From the NCBI RefSeq assembly GCF_007896895.1, contig NZ_VOGW01000187.1:20425-84424 (forward strand): DNA of 64,000 nucleotides. Direction: 5' to 3'. Numbering within the stretch: the first letter of the stretch is position 1; every line of letters begins with the position of its first letter. Source of the DNA: Streptomyces misionensis (GTDB lineage: Bacteria; Actinomycetota; Actinomycetes; Streptomycetales; Streptomycetaceae). The notes under the pieces are model-generated. The model did no database searches. It saw only the letters and a program-made list of their open reading frames with translations, and was not told the DNA's origin. The translations under genes and the position numbers were made by a program. Positions 12,468 through 21,971 of the stretch are shown here, one piece after another.

Positions 12468-13598
12468 TCAGCCGCTGAGCCGCACCGGCATGATCAGGTA
12501 CTTGTACGCCTCGTCGGCCTCCGCGTCCACCGCGGGCTTGCCGCTGAGCAGCGCCGGCTTCGTGGACGTGGTGAACGACAGCTGCGCCACCGGGGAGTCG
12601 ATCGCGCTCAGGCCGTCCAGCAGGAACGTCGGGTTGAAGGCGATCGAGATGTCGTCGCCCTCCAGCTGCGCGTCGACCCGCTCCACGGCCTGTGCGTCGT
12701 CGCTGGAGCCGGCCTCCAGGATCAGCACGCCCTGCTCGAAGCTCAGGCGCACCGGGGTGTTCCGCTCGGCCACCAGCGCCACACGCTTCACGGCCTCCAC
12801 GAACGGCGCCGTCTCGATCACCGCGACCGAGTTGAACTCGGTCGGGAACAGCGTCCGGTACTTCGGCAGGTCGCCCTCGAGCAGCCGCGTGGTCGTGCGT
12901 CGGCCCGCGCCCTCGAAACCGATCAGGCCCTCACCGGCGCCGGAGCCCGAGAGGGCCAGCGTCACGCTGTCCCCGGCGCCGAGCGACTTCGCGGTGTCCA
13001 GCAGCGTCTTGGCGGGCACCAGGGCGACCGCGGACGCGTCCGGGTTCTCCGGCTTCCACAGGAACTCGCGGACGGCGAACCGGTAGCGGTCGGTGGAGGC
13101 CAGGGTGACGGTGTCGCCCTCGATCTCGATGCGCACACCGGTGAGCACGGGCAGCGTGTCGTCGCGGCCGGCGGCGATGGCCACCTGGGAGACGGCGGCC
13201 GCGAAGACCTCGCCCGGGACGGTGCCGGTCGCGTTCGGCATCTGCGGCAGCGCCGGGTACTCCTCCACCGGGAGGGTGTGCAGCGTGAACCGGGACGATC
13301 CACAGACCACGGTCGCCCGTACACCGTCTGTGGAAATCTCCACCGGCCGGTTGGGGAGCGCGCGGGAGATGTCGGCGAGCAGCCGGCCGGAGACCAGGAC
13401 GGTGCCGTCCTCCTCGACCTCGGCGTCGACGCTCACCCGAGCGGACACCTCGTAGTCGAAGCTCGACAGGCTCAGCTGGCCGTCCTCGGCCTTCAGCAGC
13501 AGGCCGGCGAGGACAGGCGCCGGCGGACGGGCCGGGAGGCTGCGTGCCGCCCAGGCCACTGCCTCCGCGAGTACGTCGCGTTCCACCCGGATCTTCAC
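12468..13598 (-). CDS. dnaN: DNA polymerase III sliding clamp (beta subunit)
   Basis: A 376-residue ring clamp that tethers DNA polymerase III and other enzymes to DNA. The start V-K-I-R-V-E-R-D-V-L-A-E-A-V-A-W-A-A-R is typical, three consecutive clamp folds fill the length, and the C-terminus Y-L-I-M-P-V-R-L matches the canonical end of the family plus two residues. The GTG start has AGGAGG nine bases upstream. The frame remains open far upstream through oriC, but that extension is full of DnaA boxes and is non-coding. A strong hairpin follows the stop. Confidence 0.97.
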   Translation of the reverse strand: MKIRVERDVLAEAVAWAARSLPARPPAPVLAGLLLKAEDGQLSLSSFDYEVSARVSVDAEVEEDGTVLVSGRLLADISRALPNRPVEISTDGVRATVVCGSSRFTLHTLPVEEYPALPQMPNATGTVPGEVFAAAVSQVAIAAGRDDTLPVLTGVRIEIEGDTVTLASTDRYRFAVREFLWKPENPDASAVALVPAKTLLDTAKSLGAGDSVTLALSGSGAGEGLIGFEGAGRRTTTRLLEGDLPKYRTLFPTEFNSVAVIETAPFVEAVKRVALVAERNTPVRLSFEQGVLILEAGSSDDAQAVERVDAQLEGDDISIAFNPTFLLDGLSAIDSPVAQLSFTTSTKPALLSGKPAVDAEADEAYKYLIMPVRLSG

Positions 13599-14662
13599 CG
13601 TAAGCCGCCTCCTGCTTGTTGCTTCTGAGTCCTCCGACTCGGTGTCACCGCCCACTGCGAAGGGCAGGACACCGGGGACCAGTCTGACGCACCGCAGTGA
13701 CAGCAGGTGCCCGTCGGGGTCAAGTCGCTCCGGGAGGCAGCCGGGCCCGAGACGGCGAGTTGTGCACAGGCCCCGCTTCAAAACGATTGCCGAGCTCTCT
13801 CTAGTCGGGAGTAGTAGTAGGGCCTGTGGATACCGTGGATAACCACATTCGCCCAGCTCAGCGCGGGTTTTTTGTCCACCGACCCTGTGGGTGGAGGCGG
13901 TGGACAACCGGGGCCGGCTGTGGAGAACGGAAAGTTCTGCACACACCGCCCACAGGCTGAGGGCAGTTCTCCCCAGCTGTGTCCCCAGGAATACCCAGGT
14001 TTCCCACACCCCAACCCGGCAGCTTCGTGTGACGGCTTTCACTCGACGCGGTGAGAGGGTGGGGCGGGTTGCCGAACAGTGGACAGCCATGTGGAGAAGC
14101 GGCGCGAGACTGGGGACAACCGCCCCCAGCCTGTGGGTTGCCGGTGGACAACTTTCTGCACAGCCTGTGGATCCCCGCTTCGTCCACAGCCTGTGGATCT
14201 CTTTCGTCCACGAATCCACAACCCTCTGAGCTGCGAGGACGCACAACCCCCAGCCTCCCTGTGGACACACCTCGGGACAACTTCGCGGTCCCCAGGATGT
14301 GGAAGAGAGAAAGTCGCCGAATCTGTGGAGACAGGCCGTAACCCGGCCCTCAAATCGAACACGGGCCGACGCCGGGTCCACCGGCCAAAGGCGCGCGCCG
14401 GGCCGTGCAGGCTCTCCGCCGGCGCCGATCGGGCGTCTCCGCCCCCGGCCGACGACGGCACCCAGGCGCCCGAGGCAGGGCATCGACGCCCACGGGTCCC
14501 GTCGACGCCCGCGGAGCGCAGCCGGGCGCCCACGAAGCCGCACCAGGCCCGCAGCACACCGCACCAGGCCCCGGATCGGGCCCGTACATGCCGAAGGGCG
14601 TGTCCGGGACAACCGTCCCGGAGACGCCCTCGAAAGCCGGTCAGGACCGGCGCCGGCGGCCG
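13599..14662. other. Chromosomal replication origin oriC
   Basis: The roughly 1.06 kb dnaN-dnaA spacer carries many 9-mers close to the Streptomyces DnaA box TTGTCCACA. Full matches to the degenerate consensus are at 13919-13927, 14090-14098 and 14180-14188. One-mismatch boxes include 13760-13768, 13872-13880, 13899-13907, 14111-14119, 14143-14151, 14204-14212 and 14260-14268; weaker ones lie at 13825-13833, 13834-13842, 14212-14220 and 14324-14332. Boxes occur on both strands, mostly at 13820-14335. Position and density match the known Streptomyces oriC, which has about 19 boxes and no obvious AT-rich 13-mers. The dnaN promoter should be near 13600-13800. Confidence 0.95.
14596..14629 (-). 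terminator. dnaA terminator
   Basis: An inverted repeat with arms 14596-14610 and 14615-14629, one mismatch and a 4-base loop, lies about 35 bases after the dnaA stop. It would keep dnaA transcription out of oriC. Confidence 0.75.
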
Positions 14663-16639
14663 CTAGCCGTTCTTGATGCGGTTGGTCAGCTCCGTCACCT
14701 GGTTGTAGATGGACCGCCGCTCCGCCATCAGCGCCCGAATCTTCCGGTCGGCGTGCATGACGGTCGTGTGGTCCCGGCCCCCGAACTGCGCGCCGATCTT
14801 CGGCAGCGACAGGTCCGTCAGCTCCCGGCACAGGTACATCGCGATCTGCCGGGCGGTCACCAGTGCCCGCCCCCGGGAGGTCCCGCACAGGTCCTCCACG
14901 GTCAGCCCGAAGTAGTCCGCCGTGGCCGCCATGATCGCCGTGGCCGTGATCTCGGGCGCGGAGTCCTCCCCGCCCGGGATCAGGTCCTTGAGCACGATCT
15001 CGGTGAGCCCCAGGTCCACCGGCTGCCGGTTGAGCGAGGCGAACGCCGTCACCCGGATCAGCGCGCCCTCCAGCTCACGGATGTTCCGCGAGATCCGGGA
15101 CGCGATGAACTCCAGCACCTCCGGCGGCGCGTTGAGCTGCTCCTGCACCGCCTTCTTGCGCAGGATCGCGATCCGCGTCTCCAGTTCGGGCGGCTGCACG
15201 TCGGTGATCAGGCCCCACTCGAAGCGGTTGCGCAGCCGGTCCTCCAGCGTGACCAGCTGCTTGGGCGGCCGGTCGCTGGACAGCACGATCTGCTTGTTGG
15301 CGTTGTGGAGCGTGTTGAAGGTGTGGAAGAACTCCTCCTGCGTCGACTCCTTGTCCGCCAGGAACTGGATGTCGTCGACGAGCAGGATGTCCATCTCGCG
15401 GTAGCGCTTGCGGAAACTGTCGCCCTTGCCGTCCCGGATCGAGTTGATGAACTCGTTGGTGAACTCCTCCGAGCTGACGTACCGCACGCGCGTGCCCGGG
15501 TAGAGACTGCGCGCGTAGTGCCCGATGGCGTGCAGCAGATGGGTCTTGCCGAGCCCCGACTCCCCGTAGATGAACAGCGGGTTGTACGCCTTCGCCGGCG
15601 CCTCGGCGACCGCCACCGCGGCCGCGTGCGCGAACCGGTTGGAGGCGCCGATGACGAACGTGTCGAAGAGGTACTTCGGGTTCAGCCGTGCCGTCGGCTC
15701 CCCGGGGCCGCTCGCGGGCGCGGGCTTCGCGGCCAGCGGTCCGGGCGCGCCCGTCGATGCGCCGTCCGGCCGTCCGGGTCCGCCCCGGTGCCCCGCGTCG
15801 CCGCCCATCGGCCGCTCGGGCGGCTCCCGGCGGACGGGGTCGCGCTGGTCGTACTCGGTCCGCGGGGCGTCGTAGTCCGCGCGGTCGTACTCGGAACGGT
15901 CGTAGTCGGAACGGTCGTACTCGGAGCGCGGCTTGCCGTACTCGGTCCGCGGGGCGTCGCGGTCCGGGCGGGACGGCTCGTACTCCCCGCGCTGCTGGTC
16001 GTACGACGGGCGGTCCATGCCCGGCGAGCGGTAGTCGTGGCCGGTCCCGTAGGGGTCCTGGGAGGACGGCGAGGCGTACGGGTCGCGCTCGGGGAAGCCG
16101 AGCCGCTGCTGCTGCCAGCCGTACTCGTCCTGCCCGCCGCGCGGCCAGGCGCCGGGTTCGGGGCGCTGGTACTCGGAGGGGTAGGCGGGCCGCACGGTGG
16201 GCAGCTGGTCGGCGCGGGACGGCGGCTCGCCGCCCGGGTGCTGGTCCGCGCGGTGCCGGCCGTAGCCCTCGTAGGACGGCGGTCCGGAGGGCAGCTCCGG
16301 CTCCTCGTAGCGCGGCGGGGACGGCTGCTGGGCGGGCGGCGCGGCCGGGGCCGGCGGCTCGCCCGCGGAGTCGTCCACGGTGATCGCGATGCGGATGGGG
16401 CGGCCGCACTCCCGGCTCAGCGTCTCGCTGACGACCGGCGCGAGACGGCCCTCCAGTACGCCCTTCGCGAATTCGTTCGGCACGGCGAGCAGGGCGGTGT
16501 CCGCGACCAGCGCGAGCGGCTGGCAGCGCCGGATCCAGTGCTCGTCCTTCGCCTCCACACCCTGTCCGCGGCCCTCTCCGAGGAGCTGCTCCAGTACGCG
16601 TGGCCACACTGCGGCAAGATCGGCAGGTACGTCAGCCAC
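14663..16639 (-). CDS. dnaA: Chromosomal replication initiator DnaA
   Basis: 658 residues from GTG ([13 protein letters not shown]). Domain I covers residues 1-100. Domain II is very long (about 105-310), acidic and Tyr/Pro/Gly-rich, as in Streptomyces, and includes a tandem Y-D-R-S-E/D repeat near residues 235-258. The AAA+ domain III has Walker [10 protein letters not shown] near residue 358 and [10 protein letters not shown]. Domain IV carries the signature [10 protein letters not shown] for DnaA-box binding. It is divergent from rpmH and preceded by a promoter with two DnaA boxes upstream, which suggests autoregulation. Confidence 0.97.
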   Translation of the reverse strand: MADVPADLAAVWPRVLEQLLGEGRGQGVEAKDEHWIRRCQPLALVADTALLAVPNEFAKGVLEGRLAPVVSETLSRECGRPIRIAITVDDSAGEPPAPAAPPAQQPSPPRYEEPELPSGPPSYEGYGRHRADQHPGGEPPSRADQLPTVRPAYPSEYQRPEPGAWPRGGQDEYGWQQQRLGFPERDPYASPSSQDPYGTGHDYRSPGMDRPSYDQQRGEYEPSRPDRDAPRTEYGKPRSEYDRSDYDRSEYDRADYDAPRTEYDQRDPVRREPPERPMGGDAGHRGGPGRPDGASTGAPGPLAAKPAPASGPGEPTARLNPKYLFDTFVIGASNRFAHAAAVAVAEAPAKAYNPLFIYGESGLGKTHLLHAIGHYARSLYPGTRVRYVSSEEFTNEFINSIRDGKGDSFRKRYREMDILLVDDIQFLADKESTQEEFFHTFNTLHNANKQIVLSSDRPPKQLVTLEDRLRNRFEWGLITDVQPPELETRIAILRKKAVQEQLNAPPEVLEFIASRISRNIRELEGALIRVTAFASLNRQPVDLGLTEIVLKDLIPGGEDSAPEITATAIMAATADYFGLTVEDLCGTSRGRALVTARQIAMYLCRELTDLSLPKIGAQFGGRDHTTVMHADRKIRALMAERRSIYNQVTELTNRIKNG

Positions 16640-16762
16640 AGGGCACGCTCTCTCGCAGGTCCCACGAAAGTGTGATCGCGGGACGGGTCGGGGTGAATGT
16701 CGGGTGGTCGGCGGGGCAAACCCGCCGGGGCGGGGGACAAAAGAACGAATCGGAGTCCAGCC

Positions 16763-16792
16763 ACGGTAGTCAGCGTGGCCGGTACGGTTCAA
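16763..16792 (-). promoter_or_regulatory. Probable dnaA promoter
   Basis: Minus strand TTGAAC (16787-16792) and TACCGT (16763-16768), separated by 18 bases. Initiation would be near 16756, leaving a leader of about 117 bases to the GTG. Confidence 0.6.
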
Positions 16793-16796
16793 GTTG

Positions 16797-16817
16797 TTGT
16801 CCCCAGCCTGTGGACAG
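16797..16817. promoter_or_regulatory. Two DnaA boxes between dnaA and rpmH
   Basis: TTGTCCCCA at 16797-16805 and, on the other strand, CTGTCCACA at 16809-16817 face each other, each one mismatch from TTGTCCACA. They lie just upstream of the dnaA -35 and 21 bases before the rpmH -35, fitting DnaA autoregulation. Confidence 0.75.
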
Positions 16818-16837
16818 TGTCCCCCGGCGCCCCCGGT

Positions 16838-16867
16838 TTGACCGAATGGCGTAGCCCCGCGTACCGT
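16838..16867 (+). promoter_or_regulatory. Probable rpmH promoter
   Basis: TTGACC (16838-16843) and TACCGT (16862-16867) with an 18-base spacer, the same -10 and spacing as the divergent dnaA promoter. The leader to rpmH would be about 160 bases. Confidence 0.6.
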
Positions 16868-17034
16868 AACCAGGTCGAGTTGTCGATGGCTGCTGCCGCC
16901 TGCCTCCGATGGGCACAGATCACGTCAGGTGATCGGGAAGCGGTGCACTCGGGCGTGAAGCGAGCTACTCGTGGGCGCACGGTGACAGCCAGGACGGCAC
17001 CCCGCCAACTACCGATTCTTTCTGGAGCCCCCGA

Positions 17035-17172
17035 GTGAGCAAGCGCACCTTCCAGCCGAACAACCGTCGTCGCGCGAAGACCCACGGCTTCCGGCTGCGT
17101 ATGCGCACCCGTGCCGGCCGCGCGATTCTCGCGTCCCGCCGTAGCAAGGGTCGCGCCCGTCTGTCCGCCTGA
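17035..17172 (+). CDS. rpmH: 50S ribosomal protein L34
   Basis: A 45-residue, extremely basic protein of the large ribosomal subunit. The start [18 protein letters not shown] and the R-M-R-T-R-A-G-R motif are diagnostic. It uses a GTG start with GGAG upstream. It is the first gene of the rpmH-rnpA-yidD-yidC-jag-rsmG cluster that runs away from dnaA. Confidence 0.97.
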   Translation: MSKRTFQPNNRRRAKTHGFRLRMRTRAGRAILASRRSKGRARLSA

Positions 17173-17193
17173 TCCCGGTCAGGTCATGACATC

Positions 17194-17565
17194 GTGCTGC
17201 CCACCGAGAACCGGCTGAGGCGGCGCGAGGACTTCGCGACCGCGGTACGACGGGGGCGCCGGGCAGGCCGCCCGACCCTCGTCGTCCACCTTCGTAGCGG
17301 TGCCACGGACCCGCACGCGCCTGGGGAGAGCGCTCCTCCGACGCGTGCGGGTTTCGTCGTGAGCAAGGCCGTGGGTGGCGCGGTCGTGCGCAACAAAGTG
17401 AAGCGCAGACTGCGTCATCTGATGCGTGACCGAGTCGACCTGTTTCCCCCCGGTAGCCTGGTAGTCGTACGAGCGCTGCCCGGAGCGGGCGACGCCGACC
17501 ATGCACAGCTGGCCCAAGACCTGGACGCCGCCGTAGGGCGGCTGCTGGGAGGGGGCACGCGATGA
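17194..17565 (+). CDS. rnpA: Ribonuclease P protein component
   Basis: A 123-residue basic protein that binds RNase P RNA and helps mature tRNA 5' ends. The start [13 protein letters not shown] is typical, and the RNR signature appears as [13 protein letters not shown] near residues 66-78. The GTG start lies 21 bases after rpmH. The stop overlaps the yidD ATG by four bases, so they are coupled. Confidence 0.95.
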   Translation: MLPTENRLRRREDFATAVRRGRRAGRPTLVVHLRSGATDPHAPGESAPPTRAGFVVSKAVGGAVVRNKVKRRLRHLMRDRVDLFPPGSLVVVRALPGAGDADHAQLAQDLDAAVGRLLGGGTR

Positions 17566-17936
17566 AGTACCCGCTGCTGGCTCTGATCAAGCTGTACCAG
17601 TGGACGATCAGTCCACTGCTGGGGCCGGTGTGCAAGTACTACCCGTCGTGCTCCCATTACGGCTACACGGCCATCGACCGGCATGGTGCGATCAAGGGCA
17701 CGGCACTCACCGCCTGGCGCATCCTCCGGTGCAATCCGTGGTCGCTGGGCGGGGTGGACCATGTTCCGCCGCGCAAGCGTCCGCGGTGGCACGAAATGTT
17801 GCGCGACGCCTGGCGCACACGCAGGGGCGGGTCCTCCGCCGCCGAACCGGCCACCGAAGAGAGGCCGGAGAATTCCCTCTCCGACCTTCCTCCAAGCCCG
17901 GCCGCAGAGACCTCGTCCCATGCCCAAGGAGCATGA
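17562..17936 (+). CDS. yidD: Membrane protein insertion efficiency factor YidD
   Basis: A 124-residue member of the YidD/UPF0161 family, a membrane-associated helper of YidC-dependent insertion. The family core, with [11 protein letters not shown] and [14 protein letters not shown], fills residues 1-75. The remaining 50 residues are a variable Arg/Glu/Ser/Pro tail common in actinobacteria. Its ATG overlaps the rnpA stop and yidC begins three bases after its stop, giving a tight coupled array. Confidence 0.94.
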   Translation: MKYPLLALIKLYQWTISPLLGPVCKYYPSCSHYGYTAIDRHGAIKGTALTAWRILRCNPWSLGGVDHVPPRKRPRWHEMLRDAWRTRRGGSSAAEPATEERPENSLSDLPPSPAAETSSHAQGA

Positions 17937-17939
17937 TTA

Positions 17940-19238
17940 GTGGACACGATTGCCAGCCTGTTCAGTTTCATCACCTGGCCCGTCTCCTGGGTCATCGTTC
18001 AGTTCCACACGGTGTACGGAGCGATCTTCGGACCTGACACCGGGTGGGCCTGGGGCCTGTCCATCGTGTCCCTGGTGATTCTGATCCGCATCTGCCTGAT
18101 CCCGCTTTTCGTGAAGCAGATCAAGGCGACACGCGCGATGCAGACGCTCCAGCCGGAGATGAAGAAGATCCAGGAGCGCTACAAGAACGACAAGCAGCGT
18201 CAGTCCGAAGAGATGATGAAGCTGTACAAGGAGGCGGGCACCAACCCGCTCTCCTCGTGCCTTCCCATCCTGGCGCAGTCCCCGTTCTTCTTCGCCCTGT
18301 ACCACGTGCTCAACGGCATCGCGTCCGGCACCAAGATCGGCTACATCAACGCCGACCTGCTGGCCAGCGCCCGTAAGGCACACATCTTCGGGGCCCCGCT
18401 GGCCGCGAAGTTCCTCGACGGCGCCGACACGGTGCAGAAGCTCGGTGCCTCGCTCACCGACGTCCGTGTCGTCACCGCGGTCATGATCGTCCTGATGTCG
18501 GCGTCGCAGTTCTACACGCAGCGCCAGCTGATGACGAAGAACGTCGACACCACGGTGAAGACGCCGTTCATGCAGCAGCAGAAGATGCTGATGTACGTCT
18601 TCCCGATCATGTTCGCCTTCTTCGGCATCCGCTTCCCGGTCGGTGTCCTCATCTACTGGCTGACCACCAACGTGTGGACCATGGGTCAGCAGATGTACGT
18701 CATCCGCAACAACCCGACCCCGGGCTCCAAGGCCCAGGCCGCCTACCTGGAGCGCCTGACCAAGCACGTCACGCACCACGGCAAGGTCGGCCGCCGCAGC
18801 GAGAAGGCGATCATCAAGGCCATCGTCGCCAAGGGCCGCGAGCGCAACGAGTTCGAGCGCAAGTTCATCAACGCCCTGAACAAGGCCGGCCTCGCCGCCC
18901 AGGCGGACGGCACCGTGACGAAGAGCGTGGCCCAGGCCGAGGCGCAGACCGAGGACGGTACGACCACCACCGCCACGGGCACCCCCGCCCGGCGCCAGCA
19001 GCCCAAGCGCCAGACCAAGGCCCAGCGCCAGTCCGGCGCGGCCAAGCCGGCGGGCGACTCCTCTTCGTCGGAGAAGTCCGACGAGGAAGAGTCGCAGGAG
19101 AATTCCGACCAGCCGCAGGACAGCAAGCCCGCCGCTGCCCGGCAGGCCTCGAAGCCCGGCACGGGCGCCCGCAGCAAGGCCCAGAGCGGCCAGCGCAAGG
19201 GCGGCTCGCAGCGGCCCAAGTCCCCGTCCAAGAAGTAA
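17940..19238 (+). CDS. yidC: Membrane protein insertase YidC/Oxa1
   Basis: A 432-residue insertase that places proteins into the cytoplasmic membrane, alone or with Sec. The N-terminal segment (residues 5-25) and the hydrophobic stretches around 35-58, 105-120, 173-190 and 215-245 fit the five-helix Oxa1 core. The cytoplasmic loop [13 protein letters not shown] and the conserved [15 protein letters not shown] are visible. The last 140 residues are a Lys/Gln/Ser-rich soluble tail able to contact ribosomes. It starts with GTG in line with yidD and is followed 15 bases later by jag. Confidence 0.96.
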   Translation: MDTIASLFSFITWPVSWVIVQFHTVYGAIFGPDTGWAWGLSIVSLVILIRICLIPLFVKQIKATRAMQTLQPEMKKIQERYKNDKQRQSEEMMKLYKEAGTNPLSSCLPILAQSPFFFALYHVLNGIASGTKIGYINADLLASARKAHIFGAPLAAKFLDGADTVQKLGASLTDVRVVTAVMIVLMSASQFYTQRQLMTKNVDTTVKTPFMQQQKMLMYVFPIMFAFFGIRFPVGVLIYWLTTNVWTMGQQMYVIRNNPTPGSKAQAAYLERLTKHVTHHGKVGRRSEKAIIKAIVAKGRERNEFERKFINALNKAGLAAQADGTVTKSVAQAEAQTEDGTTTTATGTPARRQQPKRQTKAQRQSGAAKPAGDSSSSEKSDEEESQENSDQPQDSKPAAARQASKPGTGARSKAQSGQRKGGSQRPKSPSKK

Positions 19239-19253
19239 GAAGGAGCCCAGCCC

Positions 19254-19766
19254 GTGACGGAAGGCACCACCTCCGCCGCTGCCGAGGGTGTAGACGCCCT
19301 CACCCGCCTGGAGCAGGAGGGCGAGATCGCGGCGGACTACCTGGAGGGTCTGCTGGACATCGCCGACCTCGACGGCGACATCGACATGGACGTCGAGGCC
19401 GATCGTGCCTCCGTGTCGATCATCAGCGACAGCGGCAGCCGTGATCTGCAGAAGCTGGTCGGTCGCGACGGCGAGGTGCTGGAGGCGCTGCAGGAGCTGA
19501 CGCGTCTGGCCGTGCACCGGGAGACCGGTGACCGCAGCCGGCTGATGCTGGACATCGCCGGGTACCGGGCCCAGAAGCGGGCCGAGCTGTCCGAGCTGGG
19601 CGCTCAGGCCGCCGCCGATGTGAAGAGCTCCGGCGAGCCCGTGAAGCTCCGGCCCATGACCCCGTTCGAGCGCAAGGTCGTGCACGACGCGGTCAAGGCC
19701 GCCGGACTGCGCAGCGAGTCCGAGGGCGAGGAGCCGCAGCGCTTCGTCGTCGTGCTGCCCGCCTGA
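19254..19766 (+). CDS. jag: Jag/KhpB-type KH-R3H RNA-binding protein
   Basis: A 170-residue protein of the Jag (SpoIIIJ-associated, KhpB) family. A central KH domain shows L-V-G-R-D-G-E-V-L-E-A-L-Q-E-L near residue 70, and the C-terminal R3H domain shows the R-P-M-T-P-F-E-R-K-V-V-H-D-A-V core. Family members bind RNA and influence cell division and envelope synthesis in other Gram-positives. The acidic N-terminus lacks the longer Jag-N domain. The GTG start has AAGGAG upstream. It ends the yidC operon before a hairpin. Confidence 0.92.
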   Translation: MTEGTTSAAAEGVDALTRLEQEGEIAADYLEGLLDIADLDGDIDMDVEADRASVSIISDSGSRDLQKLVGRDGEVLEALQELTRLAVHRETGDRSRLMLDIAGYRAQKRAELSELGAQAAADVKSSGEPVKLRPMTPFERKVVHDAVKAAGLRSESEGEEPQRFVVVLPA

Positions 19767-19785
19767 TCGGTCCCCTTGTTACACC

Positions 19786-19812
19786 GGCCCCGTCTGTTGA
19801 GCAGGCGGGGCC
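19786..19812 (+). terminator. Terminator after jag
   Basis: An 11-bp stem with one wobble pair, arms 19786-19796 and 19802-19812, 5-base loop, between jag and rsmG. Confidence 0.75.
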
Positions 19813-19883
19813 GAACTTTGTCAGCCTGGTAGTTCTGGTGGCCGGTGCGCGAAGCACCGGCGCTGTACGGAAGGACGGTCCCC

Positions 19884-20600
19884 GTGACGGAGGCAGCGGA
19901 GCTTCCCCCCGCGCCCGAGCAGGCGCGCGAAGTGTTCGGTGATCGCTTCGCCGATGCGGTGCGCTACGCGGAACTGCTCGCCGAGGCGGGCGTGCAGCGC
20001 GGCCTGATCGGCCCGCGGGAAGTGCCCCGCCTGTGGGAGCGGCACATTCTGAACTGTGCGGTGCTCTCCGAGGCCGTTCCCGAGGGGGTGACGGTCTGCG
20101 ACGTCGGCTCCGGCGCCGGTCTGCCGGGCATCCCGCTGGCGCTGGTCCGCGACGACCTCAACATCACCCTGCTGGAGCCCCTGCTGCGGCGCACCAATTT
20201 CCTCACCGAGGTGGTCGAGCTGCTCGGCCTGGACCATGTCACCGTGGTGCGGGGGCGCGCCGAGGAGGTCCTCGGCAAGCTGCCGCCGGTCCATGTGGTG
20301 ACCGCCCGGGCCGTGGCCCCGCTGGACCGTCTGGCCACGTGGGGCATCCCGCTGCTGCGCCCGTACGGCGAGATGCTGGCCCTCAAGGGCGACACGGCGG
20401 AGGAGGAGCTGAAGGCGGCGGCCACCGCGCTCAGCAAGCTCGGTGCGGTGGAGACCTCGATCCTCCATGTGGGCGAGGGCATCGTCGATCCGATGTCGAC
20501 AGTGGTCCGGGTGGAGGTAGGGGAGAGCCCCGGCGGTGTTCGCTTCGCCGCCAAGCGGGCGAAGGCCGCCCGCACGGGTCGCGCCCGCCGACGTCGCTGA
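19884..20600 (+). CDS. rsmG: 16S rRNA (guanine527-N7)-methyltransferase RsmG
   Basis: A 238-residue SAM-dependent methyltransferase (GidB) modifying G527 of 16S rRNA; loss of it gives low-level streptomycin resistance in Streptomyces. SAM-binding motif I reads [17 protein letters not shown] near residue 72. W-E-R-H-I-L-N-C-A and [12 protein letters not shown] are family hallmarks. The GTG start was chosen because GGAAGGAC precedes it; the frame is open 13 codons further up. The basic C-terminal tail R-A-R-R-R-R is normal. Confidence 0.95.
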   Translation: MTEAAELPPAPEQAREVFGDRFADAVRYAELLAEAGVQRGLIGPREVPRLWERHILNCAVLSEAVPEGVTVCDVGSGAGLPGIPLALVRDDLNITLLEPLLRRTNFLTEVVELLGLDHVTVVRGRAEEVLGKLPPVHVVTARAVAPLDRLATWGIPLLRPYGEMLALKGDTAEEELKAAATALSKLGAVETSILHVGEGIVDPMSTVVRVEVGESPGGVRFAAKRAKAARTGRARRRR

Positions 20601-20683
20601 GCCGACCGGCGTACTCCACACAAGCTGCCGAGCCCGTGCGGTCGGAGTGTCGCGGAGTCCCGATCGCCGGGGCGCTGCATCGT

Positions 20684-20697
20684 GTTTCACGTGAAAC
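20684..20697. promoter_or_regulatory. parS site upstream of parA
   Basis: Perfect 14-bp GTTTCACGTGAAAC, the ParB-binding centromere of Streptomyces, in the rsmG-parA spacer where it may also let ParB influence parAB transcription. Confidence 0.95.
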
Positions 20698-20897
20698 GTC
20701 GCTCACTGCTGCACGGCATCATCAGTCGCGGCCGCGCTGCGGCCGAACCCCGCGACCGGAAGCCTCTCGGTTCCCTGGGAGAGGGCCCCGATCCCACTGT
20801 CCGGGCAGCTCCGTCCCCCTCCGGGGGCACGGAGTTGTCCACAGAGGTGGATTTCTCCACAGAAGACCGGACCTCACTGGTTCACGACCCCGAAGGC

Positions 20898-21971
20898 ATG
20901 GGAGGCTCTGTTCATTGCGAGCCTGAAGTCGAGGAGAGTGAATCCTTGCGGTCCGACGCCAACATCGCGGGACCGATGACCGATCCGGTCCCCGGTCCCC
21001 GTACCGAGTCGATGGGGGCGGATGTTTCACGTGAAACACCGCCTCCGATGGACGACACCCCCATCGGTCGTGCGGCCCAACTGGCGGTGGAGGCCATCGG
21101 CCGCGCCGGCGAAGGCCTGCCACGCCCGGAGCAGACCCGTGTCATGGTGGTCGCCAACCAGAAGGGTGGCGTGGGCAAGACGACGACGACCGTCAACCTT
21201 GCCGCCTCACTGGCTCTGCACGGTGCCCGGGTCCTGGTGATCGACCTGGACCCGCAGGGCAACGCGTCCACGGCACTCGGGATCGACCACCACGCCGAGG
21301 TTCCCTCCATCTATGACGTGTTGGTGGAGAGCAAGCCGCTCGCCGAGGTCGTCCAGCCCGTTCCGGACGTCGAGGGACTCTTCTGCGCCCCGGCCACCAT
21401 CGATCTCGCCGGTGCGGAGATCGAGTTGGTGTCCCTGGTGGCACGGGAAAGCCGGCTGGAGCGCGCGATCCAGGCGTATGAACAGCCGCTGGACTACATC
21501 CTCATCGACTGTCCGCCCTCGCTCGGCCTGTTGACGGTCAACGCCCTGGTCGCGGGCCAGGAGGTGCTCATTCCGATCCAGTGCGAGTACTACGCGCTGG
21601 AGGGCCTGGGTCAGCTGCTGCGCAATGTCGATCTGGTGCGGGGGCACCTCAACCCCGGCCTGCATGTATCGACCATCCTGCTCACCATGTACGACGGCCG
21701 GACGCGTCTCGCCTCCCAGGTCGCGGAAGAGGTGCGCAGCCACTTCGGTGACGAGGTGCTGCGGACGAGCATTCCCCGCTCGGTCCGTATCTCCGAGGCG
21801 CCGAGCTACGGGCAGACGGTGCTGACTTACGATCCTGGATCGAGCGGTGCCCTCTCGTATCTTGAGGCGGCCCGAGAAATCGCGCTGCGGGGCATTGGCA
21901 TCAGCTATGACGCGAGCCAGGCCCACGTCGGCGCCCAGAGCGACCCGAGCATGGTGGAGGGGATCCAGTGA
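20898..21971 (+). CDS. parA: Chromosome-partitioning ATPase ParA
   Basis: A Walker-type ATPase that positions ParB-parS complexes during sporulation septation. The deviant Walker [10 protein letters not shown] lies about 50 residues past M-D-D-T-P-I-G-R, followed by I-D-L-D-P-Q-G-N and [10 protein letters not shown]. From ATG 20898 the protein has 357 residues. The start is uncertain: TTG 20946 has GAGGAG nine bases upstream, ATG 21048 would give a 307-residue core, and the frame is open back to 20682. A parS inside the N-terminal region encodes V-S-R-E-T. The stop overlaps the parB GTG. Confidence 0.93.
   Translation: MGGSVHCEPEVEESESLRSDANIAGPMTDPVPGPRTESMGADVSRETPPPMDDTPIGRAAQLAVEAIGRAGEGLPRPEQTRVMVVANQKGGVGKTTTTVNLAASLALHGARVLVIDLDPQGNASTALGIDHHAEVPSIYDVLVESKPLAEVVQPVPDVEGLFCAPATIDLAGAEIELVSLVARESRLERAIQAYEQPLDYILIDCPPSLGLLTVNALVAGQEVLIPIQCEYYALEGLGQLLRNVDLVRGHLNPGLHVSTILLTMYDGRTRLASQVAEEVRSHFGDEVLRTSIPRSVRISEAPSYGQTVLTYDPGSSGALSYLEAAREIALRGIGISYDASQAHVGAQSDPSMVEGIQ
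21024..21037. promoter_or_regulatory. parS site inside the parA 5' region
   Basis: Perfect GTTTCACGTGAAAC in the parA frame, encoding V-S-R-E-T, just before the M-D-D-T-P core start. Confidence 0.95.

Larger units (their letters stand above)
16640..17034. other. dnaA-rpmH divergent control region
   Basis: 395 bases without a gene. It holds the dnaA promoter (minus strand), two DnaA boxes and the rpmH promoter (plus strand), described separately, plus the leaders of both transcripts of about 120-165 bases. Confidence 0.7.

Noticed and set aside
13878-14335. Repeated TGTGGA/TCCACA motifs considered as a CRISPR array
   Set aside because: The units are 9-mers on both strands at irregular spacing, as expected of DnaA boxes; there are no spacers of constant length and no cas genes.
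12468-14888. Long frame extending dnaN through oriC
   Set aside because: The extension covers DnaA boxes, lacks any homology and ignores the strong ribosome site at the GTG of 13598.
20682-20897. N-terminal extension of ParA from the first parS
   Set aside because: It would begin translation inside parS, has no ribosome site and an unlikely composition.
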